Assembly (NCBI RefSeq): GCF_018448925.1 | Contig: NZ_RCWE01000002.1 | Coordinates: 124,001-188,000 of the forward strand | DNA from: Photorhabdus akhurstii | GTDB taxonomy: Bacteria > Pseudomonadota > Gammaproteobacteria > Enterobacterales > Enterobacteriaceae | Direction of reading: 5' to 3' | Length of the DNA stretch: 64,000 nt | Shown here: piece by piece, positions 43,977 through 54,964 of the stretch | Numbering within the stretch: position 1 is the stretch's first letter | Layout of the letters: the number at the start of each line of letters is the position of its first letter | Program-made: the position numbers and the translations under genes | Notes under the pieces: generated by a model | The model's database searches: none | The model's input: the letters and a program-made list of their open reading frames with translations, nothing else | Told to the model about the DNA's origin: nothing

Positions 43977-44885
43977 TCAGATTGTAATGGTGCCATTAAT
44001 ACAAGTCACAGCACCACCGCCGACAAAAATCTTACCGTCAGAATGGCTGAGCCATACGCTTCCCTGACGGCCAAGTTTTTTGCCTTGTGATGAATGAACG
44101 ATTTTATTGTCAATCATTGCTACTTTGTGGTAGTGCATGAATGCGGCAACGCTGCCGTTTCCACTACCGCAAACTGGGTCTTCATTGACACCACATGAAG
44201 GGGCAAAAGAGCGTACTTCAATATCAGCTTCCGCCCCCTCGCAATAGGCACCATACAGACAAACTCCGGTGACGTTCATTTGCGTGTCATGCTCGCACAA
44301 TTTGGCATAATCAGGTTCCGCTGCCAGCACGGCTTCTGCTCCCGCAGTATGATCGACAATAGTATGACCGACAATAGTATGAGCGACAATCCAGCGAGCT
44401 CCCACGTCAATAAGTGCCGGTGTTAACGCGCGATCTAACGGGCAACCCAGAATGCTTTCAAGGCGATCTATCTGTTCGGTGCTAAGCAATGTGATAGTCG
44501 GTTCTGGCAGTTCAAAGGTAATTAATTGTTGACCGGGTTGCATTTCGGTAACGTTTAACGTAATTAGCCCTGCTCCACATTCTTGCACAATACGCCCTTC
44601 TCTCGCCTGAATTAATCCGGCTTCAAGCAGAGCATGTGCGGTACCGATCGTGGGATGACCGGCAAAAGGAAGTTCACTACCAGGGGTGAAAATCCGTACA
44701 CGGTAATCTGCCAGAGGGTTTTCTACGGGAAGAACAAAAGTAGTTTCGGAAAGATTGGTCCAGTTAGCAATAGCCTGCATCTGTATCGGTGAGAGTCCTT
44801 TGGCATCCATGACAACGGCAACGGGATTTCCTTTAAAAGGCTGGTAAGTGAATACATCAACCTGCTTAAATGGTGCGAGAGACAT
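43977..44885 (-). CDS. PhzF-family isomerase
   Basis: A 302-residue protein of the PhzF/epimerase fold related to diaminopimelate epimerase. QVDVFTYQPFKGNPVAVVMD has the family opening, WTNLSETTFVLP the catalytic Glu, FTPGSELPFAGHPTIGTAHA and EDPVCGSGNGSVAAFM the two conserved loops. Members isomerise cyclohexadiene acids or related compounds; outside phenazine clusters the substrate is usually unknown. No other phenazine gene is here. The middle contains a three-fold 5-residue repeat (IVAHT, IVGHT, IVDHT) from a 15-bp tandem duplication, adding ten residues compared with the usual sequence. Confidence 0.9.
   Translation of the reverse strand: MSLAPFKQVDVFTYQPFKGNPVAVVMDAKGLSPIQMQAIANWTNLSETTFVLPVENPLADYRVRIFTPGSELPFAGHPTIGTAHALLEAGLIQAREGRIVQECGAGLITLNVTEMQPGQQLITFELPEPTITLLSTEQIDRLESILGCPLDRALTPALIDVGARWIVAHTIVGHTIVDHTAGAEAVLAAEPDYAKLCEHDTQMNVTGVCLYGAYCEGAEADIEVRSFAPSCGVNEDPVCGSGNGSVAAFMHYHKVAMIDNKIVHSSQGKKLGRQGSVWLSHSDGKIFVGGGAVTCINGTITI
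44346..44390. repeat. In-frame 15-bp tandem repeat inside the phzF-like gene
   Basis: Three exact-length units: AGTATGATCGACAAT, AGTATGACCGACAAT and AGTATGAGCGACAAT, each differing only at one base. They encode IVxHT repeats on the minus strand. Confidence 0.95.
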
Positions 44886-45173
44886 AAAATTTCCTTTTTA
44901 TGATATAAAGGTGGTTTAGCAGTGTATCTGGAAAAATATATCAGGACTATCATGGTTTCTCAAAAGCAGCTTCTACCCTATCCTTTAATTTAAACATCTA
45001 TATTATTAATACGGTGATTTATAATAAAAGAATAATTTCGATAAAATATATGTGATTAAACTCAAAGAAACGAATTAAGTTAAATTCTTTGTAAAATAAC
45101 TTAATATCAATATTAAGATAACTGTGCTTAATTAATTTCAATAAATTCATACTTTTACGGGAAATAATAAGAC

Positions 45174-47956
<2,783 letters not shown>

Positions 47957-47965
47957 TTAAATTAA

Positions 47966-47995
47966 AAGCTATCCTATTTGGCTTTAGGATGGCTT
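47966..47995. terminator. Terminator between GH1 and xylR genes
   Basis: An 11-bp stem with one G-T pair (AAGCTATCCTA / TAGGATGGCTT) and 8-nt loop in the 54-bp space between converging genes. Confidence 0.7.
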
Positions 47996-48010
47996 ATTAA
48001 TTTGAAATAG

Positions 48011-49195
48011 TTAAGTCTTTTTAGTGATTTGATATTTGTCTCGATACTCTTTAGGTGTCATATTATAGTTTCGTTTAAACATGGAATAAAAATAATGTAA
48101 AGAAGAGTAACCGCAAACAGTAACAATTTCGCTAATTGAAATAGAGGTTTGGATTAAAAGATTTTTTACTTTATCTAATTTCTCATTATGAATAATAGTA
48201 TGAATTGTTTGTCCAAATTCATTTTTAAAACGGCTTTCAAGATTAGAACGTGACATACCAACAGCATCAATAACTTGTTCAACTCTTATCCCTTTACAGG
48301 CGTTATGACGAATATAATGCATTGCTTGAATAACTGCGGGATCATTTAATGCCCGAAAATCTGTCGATTGCCTTGCAATAACTTTTAAAGGTGGAATTAA
48401 TTGGCGGTGGTATTTTTTAGGAACGTAACCTCTAAGAAGTTGATGAAGTAATTTTGCTGCCTGATAGCCCATTTGTTGTGTACCTTGTACAACGGAAGAA
48501 AGCTCGGTACGCGAAAGAAAACGGGCTATTTCTTCATTATCTATGCCTATAACACAGATTTTATCGGGAATAGGAATATTGAGATGTTCACATGCGGCTA
48601 AAATATGTCTAGCTCTGGCATCCGTTACCGCGATAATGCCGGTATTTGGGGGTAAAGTTTGGAGCCAATCTTTTAATCTATTTTGTGCGTAAGACCAGTT
48701 TTCTGGCGTCGTCTCCATTCCTTGATACACCACACCTTGATATTTTTCTTTTTCAACTAATTGTCGAAAAGCGTATTCACGCTCTATTGCCCATCGTTTA
48801 CCACTTGTCTGAGGTAAACCATAAAATGCAAAACGTTTAATACCTTTATCTTTTAAATGATTAAATGCACTTTCTATTAAAGCGAAGTTATTTGTCGCAA
48901 TATAATGAGCCGCAGGATAGTGATTTTCCTGGTGATAAGATCCGCCGACGCCAATAATAGGAATGTCTAACTGACTGAAAGTACGTTGGATTTCTATATC
49001 ATCAAAATCAGCGATAATTCCATCACTCTGTAAGGTTTTCAAGCTATTTAATTTTGTGGTGAAATCTTCTTCAATGAAAATATCCCAATTACATTGGCAT
49101 GCTTGCAAATATTCACCTATCCCTTCTATCACCTGACGATCATAAGCTTTATTGGCATTAAATAATAGTGTTATATGGTATCGTCTGTTCATCAT
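48011..49195 (-). CDS. xylR: Xylose operon regulator, AraC family
   Basis: The start at 49195 (or the ATG 3 bases on) has AAGGA upstream and gives 394 residues. The N-terminal part, RRYHITLLFNANKAYDRQVI, and FYGLPQTSGKRWAIEREYAF belong to the sugar-binding LacI-like domain of XylR. The C-terminal part has AraC helix-turn-helix units (RVEQVIDAVGMSRSNLESRF and ISEIVTVCGYSSLHYFYSMF). It matches Escherichia coli XylR closely along its length. It is divergent from xylA with 320 bp between. It should activate xylA when xylose binds. Confidence 0.95.
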   Translation of the reverse strand: MMNRRYHITLLFNANKAYDRQVIEGIGEYLQACQCNWDIFIEEDFTTKLNSLKTLQSDGIIADFDDIEIQRTFSQLDIPIIGVGGSYHQENHYPAAHYIATNNFALIESAFNHLKDKGIKRFAFYGLPQTSGKRWAIEREYAFRQLVEKEKYQGVVYQGMETTPENWSYAQNRLKDWLQTLPPNTGIIAVTDARARHILAACEHLNIPIPDKICVIGIDNEEIARFLSRTELSSVVQGTQQMGYQAAKLLHQLLRGYVPKKYHRQLIPPLKVIARQSTDFRALNDPAVIQAMHYIRHNACKGIRVEQVIDAVGMSRSNLESRFKNEFGQTIHTIIHNEKLDKVKNLLIQTSISISEIVTVCGYSSLHYFYSMFKRNYNMTPKEYRDKYQITKKT

Positions 49196-49516
49196 TGGTA
49201 TCCTTATTGATTTATACAATATTAATCATAATTATTTTTCTATTTTCAGAATTGAATTAATGCCAAATTATGAGATAAATCACACAATTAACAATAATCT
49301 TAATGAAGAAATAAAATAACACAATTGAAAATAGTGACGTTGATGAACAGAATTTTATACACACACGTATGTCTATACACTATAGATTTCAAGATGGATC
49401 GCGACGGCAAGGGAGTGAATCCCCGGGAGCATAGCAAACTATGTGACCGGGGTGAGCGAATGCAGCCAACAAAGAGGCAACTTGAAAGATAACGGGTATA
49501 TTAGATAGAGGTTGAT
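49196..49516. promoter_or_regulatory. Divergent xylR-xylA control region interrupted by an interspersed repeat
   Basis: The first 177 bp (49196-49372) are AT-rich and should hold the xylR promoter and original activator sites. The repeat occupies 49373-49501, leaving only 15 bases to the xylA ATG with its GAGG box. Any xylA promoter must lie upstream of or inside the repeat. Confidence 0.6.
49373..49501. repeat. Interspersed palindromic repeat (MITE-like), about 129 bp
   Basis: Imperfect terminal inverted repeats (TATACACTATAGATTTCAAG at the left, CTTGAAAGATAACGGGTATA at the right) flank an inner palindrome (CCCCGGGAGCATAG ... CTATGTGACCGGGG). The build and sequence match elements I know to be abundant in Photorhabdus and Xenorhabdus genomes. 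No gene is encoded. A truncated relative is at 43382. Confidence 0.8.
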
Positions 49517-50836
49517 ATGCATCGATACTTTGAGAGAGTAAATAGAATCAGTTACGAAGGTAGGCAAAGTAATAATCCATTAGCTTTCCGTCACTACAAT
49601 CCCGAAGAGATTATTCTAGGCAAAAAGATGAAAGATCATCTGCGTTTTGCCGTCTGCTATTGGCACAATTTCTGTTGGAATGGTACTGATATGTTTGGTG
49701 CCGGAGCATTTGAACGTTTTTGGCAAAAAGGCAATGATGCTTTAGAACTGGCTAAGCTCAAAGCTGATGTTGCTTTTGAGTTTTTCTACAAGCTAAATAT
49801 TCCTTTTTATTGTTTCCATGATATTGATGTCGCTCCCGAAGGTTGTTCCTTAAAAGAATATATTTATAATTTGGGCGTTATGTCCGATATTCTTGCTGAT
49901 AAACAAGCAGAGACTGGCGTTAAATTATTATGGGGAACGGCAAACTGTTTTACGCATCCTCGCTATGCTGCCGGTGCGTCAACTAATCCAGATCTCAATA
50001 TTTTCGCTTATGCATCAGCACAGGTATGTCAAGTTATGCAAATGACCAAAAAACTGGGTGGTGAAAATTATGTACTGTGGGGCGGACGTGAAGGCTATGA
50101 AAGTTTGCTCAATACAGATTTACGTCAAGAAAGGGAACAAATCGGCCGTTTTATGCAAATGGTTGTGGATTACAAATACAAAATTGGCTTTCAGGGGACA
50201 TTATTAATTGAACCTAAACCTCAGGAGCCGACTAAACACCAATATGATTATGATGTAGCGACTGTTTATGGTTTCCTAAAGCAGTTTGGTTTAGAAGATG
50301 AAATTAAGGTGAATATTGAAGCTAACCATGCCACATTAGCTGGGCACTCATTTCAACATGAAGTAGCCACAGCGATTGCGTTGGGAATATTTGGTTCTAT
50401 TGATGCGAATCGCGGGGATGCTCAACTTGGCTGGGATACCGATCAATTTCCAAATAGTGTCGAGGAGAATTCTCTGGTAATGTATGAAATCTTAAAAGCC
50501 GGTGGTTTTACAACGGGTGGTTTAAATTTCGATGCAAAAGTCCGCCGCCAAAGTATTGATATTGATGATCTGTTTTATGGGCATATCGGCGCCATTGATA
50601 CTATGGCTTTATCGTTGAAGAGTGCGGTGAAAATATTAGTAGACGGTAAATTAGATGAATATGTCGCTCAACGTTATTCTGGTTGGAGTAGTGAACTAGG
50701 TAGAAATATTCTTGAAGGAAAAATGGCACTTGATGAAGTGGCTCATTATGCAGAAACGTTGGTTCAAGAACCTAAGCATCGAAGTGGACAACAGGAATTA
50801 CTGGAAAATCTTATTAATCGCTATATTTATGATTAA
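49517..50836 (+). CDS. xylA: Xylose isomerase
   Basis: A 439-residue TIM-barrel enzyme of the long class II type. [16 protein letters not shown] and [20 protein letters not shown] carry the catalytic His and Asp; [32 protein letters not shown] and [17 protein letters not shown] carry the two metal sites. It converts xylose to xylulose. XylB (xylulokinase) and XylFGH do not follow; 429 bp of noncoding DNA and unrelated genes do. So a complete xylose operon is not present here. Confidence 0.97.
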   Translation: MHRYFERVNRISYEGRQSNNPLAFRHYNPEEIILGKKMKDHLRFAVCYWHNFCWNGTDMFGAGAFERFWQKGNDALELAKLKADVAFEFFYKLNIPFYCFHDIDVAPEGCSLKEYIYNLGVMSDILADKQAETGVKLLWGTANCFTHPRYAAGASTNPDLNIFAYASAQVCQVMQMTKKLGGENYVLWGGREGYESLLNTDLRQEREQIGRFMQMVVDYKYKIGFQGTLLIEPKPQEPTKHQYDYDVATVYGFLKQFGLEDEIKVNIEANHATLAGHSFQHEVATAIALGIFGSIDANRGDAQLGWDTDQFPNSVEENSLVMYEILKAGGFTTGGLNFDAKVRRQSIDIDDLFYGHIGAIDTMALSLKSAVKILVDGKLDEYVAQRYSGWSSELGRNILEGKMALDEVAHYAETLVQEPKHRSGQQELLENLINRYIYD

Positions 50837-51265
50837 ATTAGTTATTGGCTAACAGGTCCAGTATTGAGAGTAACCAAATTAGCGTAACCATTTTAGTCTT
50901 TCTGGGTATTATTGACAGAGTTATTACTAGAATAAGTAGTTAAATTCGGTAATAAAAATTAATTTTTATATTATATAATTCAAAGAGTTAATAGATATTG
51001 GCATAGTTATAGGGATAACAACATTTTCCATCCGAAAAATAGCATTGATGCGAGCCTGATAACTTTTCATTAAAATTGTTAAATACATTAAGAGATATTT
51101 ATAAATAATAAGATAAGTCTGCACATCTCAGATATATTCTGACAAATCAGAAATAATTGAGAATTATTTTATACTGCGTACATTGTTGCTTATTTTAAAA
51201 TAATTTTAGACATATAGTAAATGTCTTATTTTTTAGTTATACAAAGTCAGCAAAAGGGGATAAAT
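50837..51265. other. AT-rich intergenic region before the ADP-ribosyltransferase gene
   Basis: The 429 bp after xylA hold no gene, and no trace of xylB. The region is very AT-rich and must contain the promoter of the next gene, whose ribosome binding site AAAAGGGGA ends 5 bases before the ATG. Confidence 0.5.
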
Positions 51266-51814
51266 ATGTACTTTCTAGGTTATCATGGAACTAATGAGTC
51301 TTCTGCCAGAAATATTCTCATTAATGGCGTCCAATCGAAATTCTTGCCTCCAATGGGACAAATTGGACGTGGATTTTATATTGCTAAAGTAAATGGGCCA
51401 TTGCCAGATTGGGGAGCCGGTTGTGCAACTGGACCATTGTCAACATTTCAAAAAATAGTTAATATTCTAACAGGTTATAATTACAATCCATTTATAGGAA
51501 TAAATAAGAGACCAGCTATTCTGAAAGTATATTCAACTAAGCCGTTAATACATTGTAAATGGTCAATTATGAATCCGGATAGTATTGAATTTATTAGATT
51601 TATGCCATCTACTGGAGAGTATATTCTGGAGAGATATAAATGGCTGCAAATGGTTATACCATTTGAAGAGCTTAAATATCTTCATGTAGAGCGATATGAT
51701 GGAAAAAATGAACGTTCAAAAAATTGGTATTCTAGAGAGAGTCATGTACCAAGGATCGATCACCCATATGAACCACGTATGGGAAGCGAACCACCCAGAC
51801 GAAATTCAATATAG
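51266..51814 (+). CDS. ADP-ribosyltransferase-domain protein, diphtheria-toxin/exotoxin-A-like
   Basis: The start at 51266 is set by AGGGGA and gives 182 residues. The opening FLGYHGTNESSARNILINGV and the GRGFYIAK strand follow the catalytic domain of Pseudomonas exotoxin A and diphtheria toxin: His7 in YHGT binds NAD ribose, Tyr38 in GFY stacks on nicotinamide, and Trp49, 11 residues later, holds the place of their second Tyr. Glu122 in ILERYKW sits in the expected catalytic Glu strand, followed by MVIPFEELKYL. So an H-Y-W-E signature is kept. There is no signal peptide, receptor-binding or translocation domain: only the enzyme part. It would need a delivery system (type VI, contractile injection or toxin complex), or acts inside. 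Target unknown; diphthamide on EF-2 is possible. Low GC suggests transfer. Confidence 0.7.
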   Translation: MYFLGYHGTNESSARNILINGVQSKFLPPMGQIGRGFYIAKVNGPLPDWGAGCATGPLSTFQKIVNILTGYNYNPFIGINKRPAILKVYSTKPLIHCKWSIMNPDSIEFIRFMPSTGEYILERYKWLQMVIPFEELKYLHVERYDGKNERSKNWYSRESHVPRIDHPYEPRMGSEPPRRNSI

Positions 51815-51847
51815 GGTGGATGATTTTTTCACCATACTTAAGGAACA

Positions 51848-51875
51848 TCGCCCGAATAATGCGGGCGAATTTTTT
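51848..51875 (+). terminator. Terminator of the ADP-ribosyltransferase gene
   Basis: A perfect GC-rich 7-bp stem (TCGCCCG / CGGGCGA) with a 7-nt loop followed by ATTTTTTAT; 33 bases after the stop. Confidence 0.85.
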
Positions 51876-52034
51876 ATATGTGAGATTTATGACATCTCTT
51901 TACATATGTATGTATATACATATGATTAACATCATCTTATAATGATAAACACAATACAGTAACAAATGTTACTTGTTGAGTTATATAACAATTTGTTTTT
52001 ACTCTTATTTGAATCTGATTTACATGAGAATGAC

Positions 52035-52409
52035 ATGATGACAGTATCCCCTAAACCTAACCTTCAACTTGTTTATGTATCTGATATCGAACGTTCGACA
52101 GCCTTTTACAAGACACTTTTTAATTCTGAGCCGGTGTTTTCGAGTCCTCGTTATGTGGCATTTGCCGTCGATGGTGAAGCACTATTTGCTATTTGGTCAG
52201 GCGGAACAACGCCGGATGCCTCTACCCCAAGGTTCTCTGAGATCGGTATTATGTTGCCATCCGGTGAAGATGTAGATCGTTTATTTGAAGAATGGAGAAA
52301 GAAACCCGATATTAAGATTGTGAAGGAACCCCATACTGAGGTCTTTGGTCGTACCTTCCTCGTTGAAGACCCCGATGGTCATATTATTCGGGTATGTCCT
52401 TTGGATTAG
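52035..52409 (+). CDS. VOC-family protein (glyoxalase/bleomycin resistance fold)
   Basis: The start at 52035 gives 124 residues; upstream in-frame codons encode an unlikely hydrophobic stretch. LQLVYVSDIERSTAFYKTLF is the first beta-alpha-beta unit and FLVEDPDGHIIRVCPLD the last strand pattern. The Glu and His positions typical of metal-binding members are partly kept. Such proteins bind or inactivate small compounds; the ligand is unknown. It stands alone after the ADP-ribosyltransferase terminator. Confidence 0.85.
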   Translation: MMTVSPKPNLQLVYVSDIERSTAFYKTLFNSEPVFSSPRYVAFAVDGEALFAIWSGGTTPDASTPRFSEIGIMLPSGEDVDRLFEEWRKKPDIKIVKEPHTEVFGRTFLVEDPDGHIIRVCPLD

Positions 52410-52550
52410 AGAGATATTTTCTCTTTACGCTTTATGGCGTAGGGCGTGAGCGGCAATGGGAGTATTTGATTTATTGCATAGTCGTCATCACGATTTCTTA
52501 AAATAACGACTAGAGGACTTTGTTTGTGGAGTCCTTTGAGAGGCAGTCAC

Positions 52551-52805
52551 TTAATAGTGATAGCGACATTGTACGATAATGATTGCATCATCTGTTACCT
52601 TGTAAATCAGACGATGCTCTCGATTAATACGTCTAGACCAATAACCTGACCAATTATGTTTTAAAGGCTCCGGATCCCCTAATCCATCGAAGGGTTGCCT
52701 TTTAATGTCTTTGATGAGTGTATTAACACGCTTTAGGACTTTTTTATCGGTTTGTTGCCAATACAGATAGTCCTCCCATGCCATTTCAGCCCAAGATAAA
52801 ATCAT
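52551..52805 (-). CDS. yoeB: YoeB toxin
   Basis: An 84-residue RelE-fold mRNA interferase of normal length. WAEMAWEDYLYWQQTDKKVL is the N-terminal helix, GDPEPLKHNWSGYWSRRINR the centre with catalytic Glu and Arg, and the ending IVQCRYHY has the C-terminal His-Tyr. All key residues are present. It overlaps yefM by 4 bases (ATGA). It cuts mRNA at the ribosome. Confidence 0.96.
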   Translation of the reverse strand: MILSWAEMAWEDYLYWQQTDKKVLKRVNTLIKDIKRQPFDGLGDPEPLKHNWSGYWSRRINREHRLIYKVTDDAIIIVQCRYHY

Positions 52806-53056
52806 TCTTCTAATAGCCCTTTTTCAATTATTCTTCCTGCTTCCACTTCAGCAATTGCCTGACTTAAACGTGCAGCATTTTTCGGGCTAGCCATTAAATA
52901 GGCTGTTTCTTCGTAGGCTTGAAAATCTTCCAAACTTAGGACAACCGCTGGCTTGCCATTCTGGCGAGTAATTAAAATTGGCTTGTGATCGTCGTTCACT
53001 CTATCTAAAGTGCTGGCCAAGTGAGTTCTAAATGCTGAATAGCTTATTGTGTCCAT
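52802..53056 (-). CDS. yefM: YefM antitoxin
   Basis: The start at 53056 has GGAGG 7-11 bases upstream and gives 84 residues; longer in-frame starts are not needed. ISYSAFRTHLASTLDRVNDD with KPILITRQNGKPAVVLSLED is the Phd/YefM DNA-binding and dimer domain; the C-terminal part (AIAEVEAGRIIEKGLLEE) binds YoeB. With yoeB it forms an intact module, unlike most toxin-antitoxin genes in this window. Confidence 0.96.
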   Translation of the reverse strand: MDTISYSAFRTHLASTLDRVNDDHKPILITRQNGKPAVVLSLEDFQAYEETAYLMASPKNAARLSQAIAEVEAGRIIEKGLLEE

Positions 53057-53223
53057 CGTTGATCCTCCACGCTTCATTGTACTCTTCATTGTACCTGTAC
53101 AAATATAAGTACGCAAGCGTTACGAAATCAATTCGATGCAATGCCTCGGCTGGTTTCAGACCTGTCTCTTGTTCAGATCTCCAAATCAACCGATTTAGCC
53201 AGCAAATAGCCGTCTATTAGGGT

Positions 53224-53520
53224 TTGTTGCCGAAACTATATAACGGCGATGTTGTACAGCAAATTGACTTTAATGATGGTCATAGCGCGGATGATCTCAC
53301 CATGCCCGGGTATAATGGAAATGATGAGTATTCAGGACAGATCCAGTACAACTCAGGAAATACGTGGGGAACTATATTTGACGTTCTGAATTTTAAGTCT
53401 AATGATTTCCTAGAAAAATTTGAAGATAGAGATGGTATTGATGGCGGTGAAGCCGCTAAGTTCAAACAATATATAGATGTAAAAGATGATTCCATCATCG
53501 TGCTTGACATTTCAATTTAA
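53224..53520 (+). pseudogene. 3' fragment of an unrecognised gene
   Basis: A 98-codon frame (TTG first, stop codon immediately upstream in frame, no ATG or ribosome binding site at the left end). The acidic product (PGYNGNDEYSGQIQYNSGNT, FEDRDGIDGGEAAKFKQYID) looks like the C-terminal part of a larger secreted or phage protein. I do not recognise the family. The short hairpin after it (53536-53563) suggests it once ended a real gene. Confidence 0.4.
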
Positions 53521-53535
53521 AATAGTTCAATGCAT

Positions 53536-53563
53536 CTAGCCCTTGTCCATGTATGAGGGCTAG
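53536..53563. terminator. Hairpin after the gene fragment at 53224
   Basis: A perfect 8-bp stem (CTAGCCCT / AGGGCTAG) with a 12-nt loop, 16 bases after the fragment's stop. Confidence 0.55.
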
Positions 53564-53650
53564 TAGAATAACCTTTGATATTTTGTCAAGTTTGCTTTTC
53601 AGAATGGTGTAATTACCCCTCATTGTGTTTATATGTGATAGCTAATTCTC

Positions 53651-54064
53651 TTACTTTCCATAGTAACCGGCCTCGTAAGAGTTGATGATTCCATCAATTA
53701 ATGCTTTTTTCTTCTTATTTGAAATCTGACTATTGTTGACTTTTTCTGTATGTACTTTTGGTGAAATAAATATTTCTGACATATTGATTTCTTGAATTAA
53801 ACTATCACTTTTAAAATAATTAATTTTTTGATCAATTTCATGTGAACTGATATTGTTCATTTTATCCTTAACTCCCTCTCTATAAAATTGTTCAAAGAAT
53901 GGAGTCATTAACTTAATAGAGTTATTTACATGTGTTTGGAAATTGGGATCAAAATCATTGTTAGAACGATAAACATAATGTCGGGCTTCCCGTTCATAGG
54001 GTGGTAGGTTTGTTGAACAAGAGGATAAAAATAAAAAAATAGGTAAAAGATATAAAGTGCGCAT
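53651..54064 (-). CDS. Small lipoprotein, possibly Exc2 family
   Basis: A 137-residue lipoprotein. The signal sequence RTLYLLPIFLFLSSCSTNLP ends in a lipobox LSSC. The mature part (EREARHYVYRSNNDFDPNFQ then THVNNSIKLMTPFFEQFYRE) recalls entry-exclusion-type Exc2 lipoproteins; I hold this only as a likeness from memory. Such proteins sit in the inner or outer membrane and can be plasmid-derived. It lies between a gene fragment and a ccd relic, in a patch with other plasmid-type genes. No partner mobilisation gene is nearby. Confidence 0.75.
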   Translation of the reverse strand: MRTLYLLPIFLFLSSCSTNLPPYEREARHYVYRSNNDFDPNFQTHVNNSIKLMTPFFEQFYREGVKDKMNNISSHEIDQKINYFKSDSLIQEINMSEIFISPKVHTEKVNNSQISNKKKKALIDGIINSYEAGYYGK

Positions 54065-54264
54065 ACAAAATCCTTAGCAATTTTGTTCTAATCGGCAGTT
54101 GGATATTCCATCGAGCGAGAGAGCGTACCCTAAAGATGTTTTCATATCAATAATAGATGCTGGCATGCCTTGAGCTGCCTGATTTACAACTAGGTTGCTG
54201 GGATACGAACGCCCAAATTGCCTCTTTAGCTTGCTTCTCTGCTGTTCTTATATATAAAAAAGCC

Positions 54265-54273
54265 TGCTATAAT
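54265..54273 (+). promoter_or_regulatory. Extended -10 promoter element of ccdA
   Basis: TGCTATAAT (54265-54273), the same extended -10 as at parD. A short inverted repeat TTAC-AAGT-GTAA follows and may be the CcdA operator. Confidence 0.5.
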
Positions 54274-54311
54274 TACAAGTGTAAAATAACGTGTTTCATA
54301 CAGGGGTTAAC

Positions 54312-54551
54312 ATGCCATCAGCACAAATCAGATTAAAGAAAACAGTGAGTGTGACCGTTGCACCCGAACTGTATCAACAAGCAAGACAGGTAGGGCTTAA
54401 CTTATCGGCAGTATTGACTAGGGCACTAACTTCGGAATTGAAAGCCATTGAATCTGAACGTTGGAAGCGTGAGAATAAAGCAGGAATGGAGGAACTTAAT
54501 CGTATCACTAACGAACACGGTTTATTGTCAGATAAGTACAAGGTGTTCTGA
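54312..54551 (+). CDS. ccdA: CcdA-family antitoxin, partner truncated
   Basis: The start at 54312 has AGGGG upstream and gives 79 residues. KTVSVTVAPELYQQARQVGL with NLSAVLTRALTSELKAIESE is the ribbon-helix-helix, and ERWKRENKAGMEELNRITNE with HGLLSDKYKVF matches the toxin-binding tail of CcdA, including the W-xx-E-N motif and the final Phe. It looks complete. The ccdB start follows 2 bases after the stop, but that gene breaks off early. Confidence 0.9.
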   Translation: MPSAQIRLKKTVSVTVAPELYQQARQVGLNLSAVLTRALTSELKAIESERWKRENKAGMEELNRITNEHGLLSDKYKVF

Positions 54552-54552
54552 G

Positions 54553-54654
54553 ATGCAGTATGTTGTTTATCGTAATATTGGCAATTCTGATTACCCATAT
54601 CTTCTTGACGTACAGAGTGACATTATCGATATATTGAATATAAGATTTAAATAA
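54553..54654 (+). pseudogene. Truncated ccdB (gyrase toxin)
   Basis: Thirty-three codons from an ATG 2 bases after ccdA. MQYVVYRNIGNS and YLLDVQSDIIDI match the first two strands of CcdB, where LDVQSDIID is highly conserved. The frame then reads ILNIRFK and stops where CcdB normally continues with R-x-V-I-P. The gyrase-binding C-terminus, including the Trp and final Ile, is missing. The break coincides with the end of the converging DUF1778 fragment. Confidence 0.85.
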
Positions 54655-54835
54655 TCATTGGTCGTTTGTTGATCACGCGCTGATTATGTTCTTCAAAAGC
54701 ATCTGCTAATTTTTTGTTGAAGCGAACCGGTTTAACTAATGCATTAAAGAAAGCTTCGGAGTCTTGGTTGTTCAAACCGATGTTTTTCAGTCGGAGGTTA
54801 ATCCAGTCCTGTTTGTTGTCTATGACTGTGTTCAT
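54647..54835 (-). pseudogene. C-terminal fragment of a DUF1778 (TacA-like) antitoxin
   Basis: A 62-codon frame. SEAFFNALVKPVRFNKKLAD with AFEEHNQRVI is the toxin-binding tail of DUF1778 antitoxins, normally preceded by a ribbon-helix-helix that is absent; MNTVIDNKQDWINLRLKNIG instead is unrelated. The GNAT-type toxin that should follow on the minus strand is missing, and the stop overlaps truncated ccdB by 8 bases. So a second module has been cut, and its C-terminal antitoxin part remains. Whether it is translated is unknown. Confidence 0.65.
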
Positions 54836-54964
54836 GGAAAATACCTTCCTTAGGTGTAAATAATATGAGGCTAATGTACGTCAAAATGGCGCCTTTTTCA
54901 ATTTTTATGATGGTATAATTGCACTCATCTCTTCACGGTTTTTCTGGATAGTTTCACCCGGTTT

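Noticed and set aside
49373-49501. Repeat considered as part of a CRISPR array
   Set aside because: It is a single palindromic element with terminal inverted repeats, not a spaced array; no cas gene is present. No CRISPR array was seen anywhere in the window.
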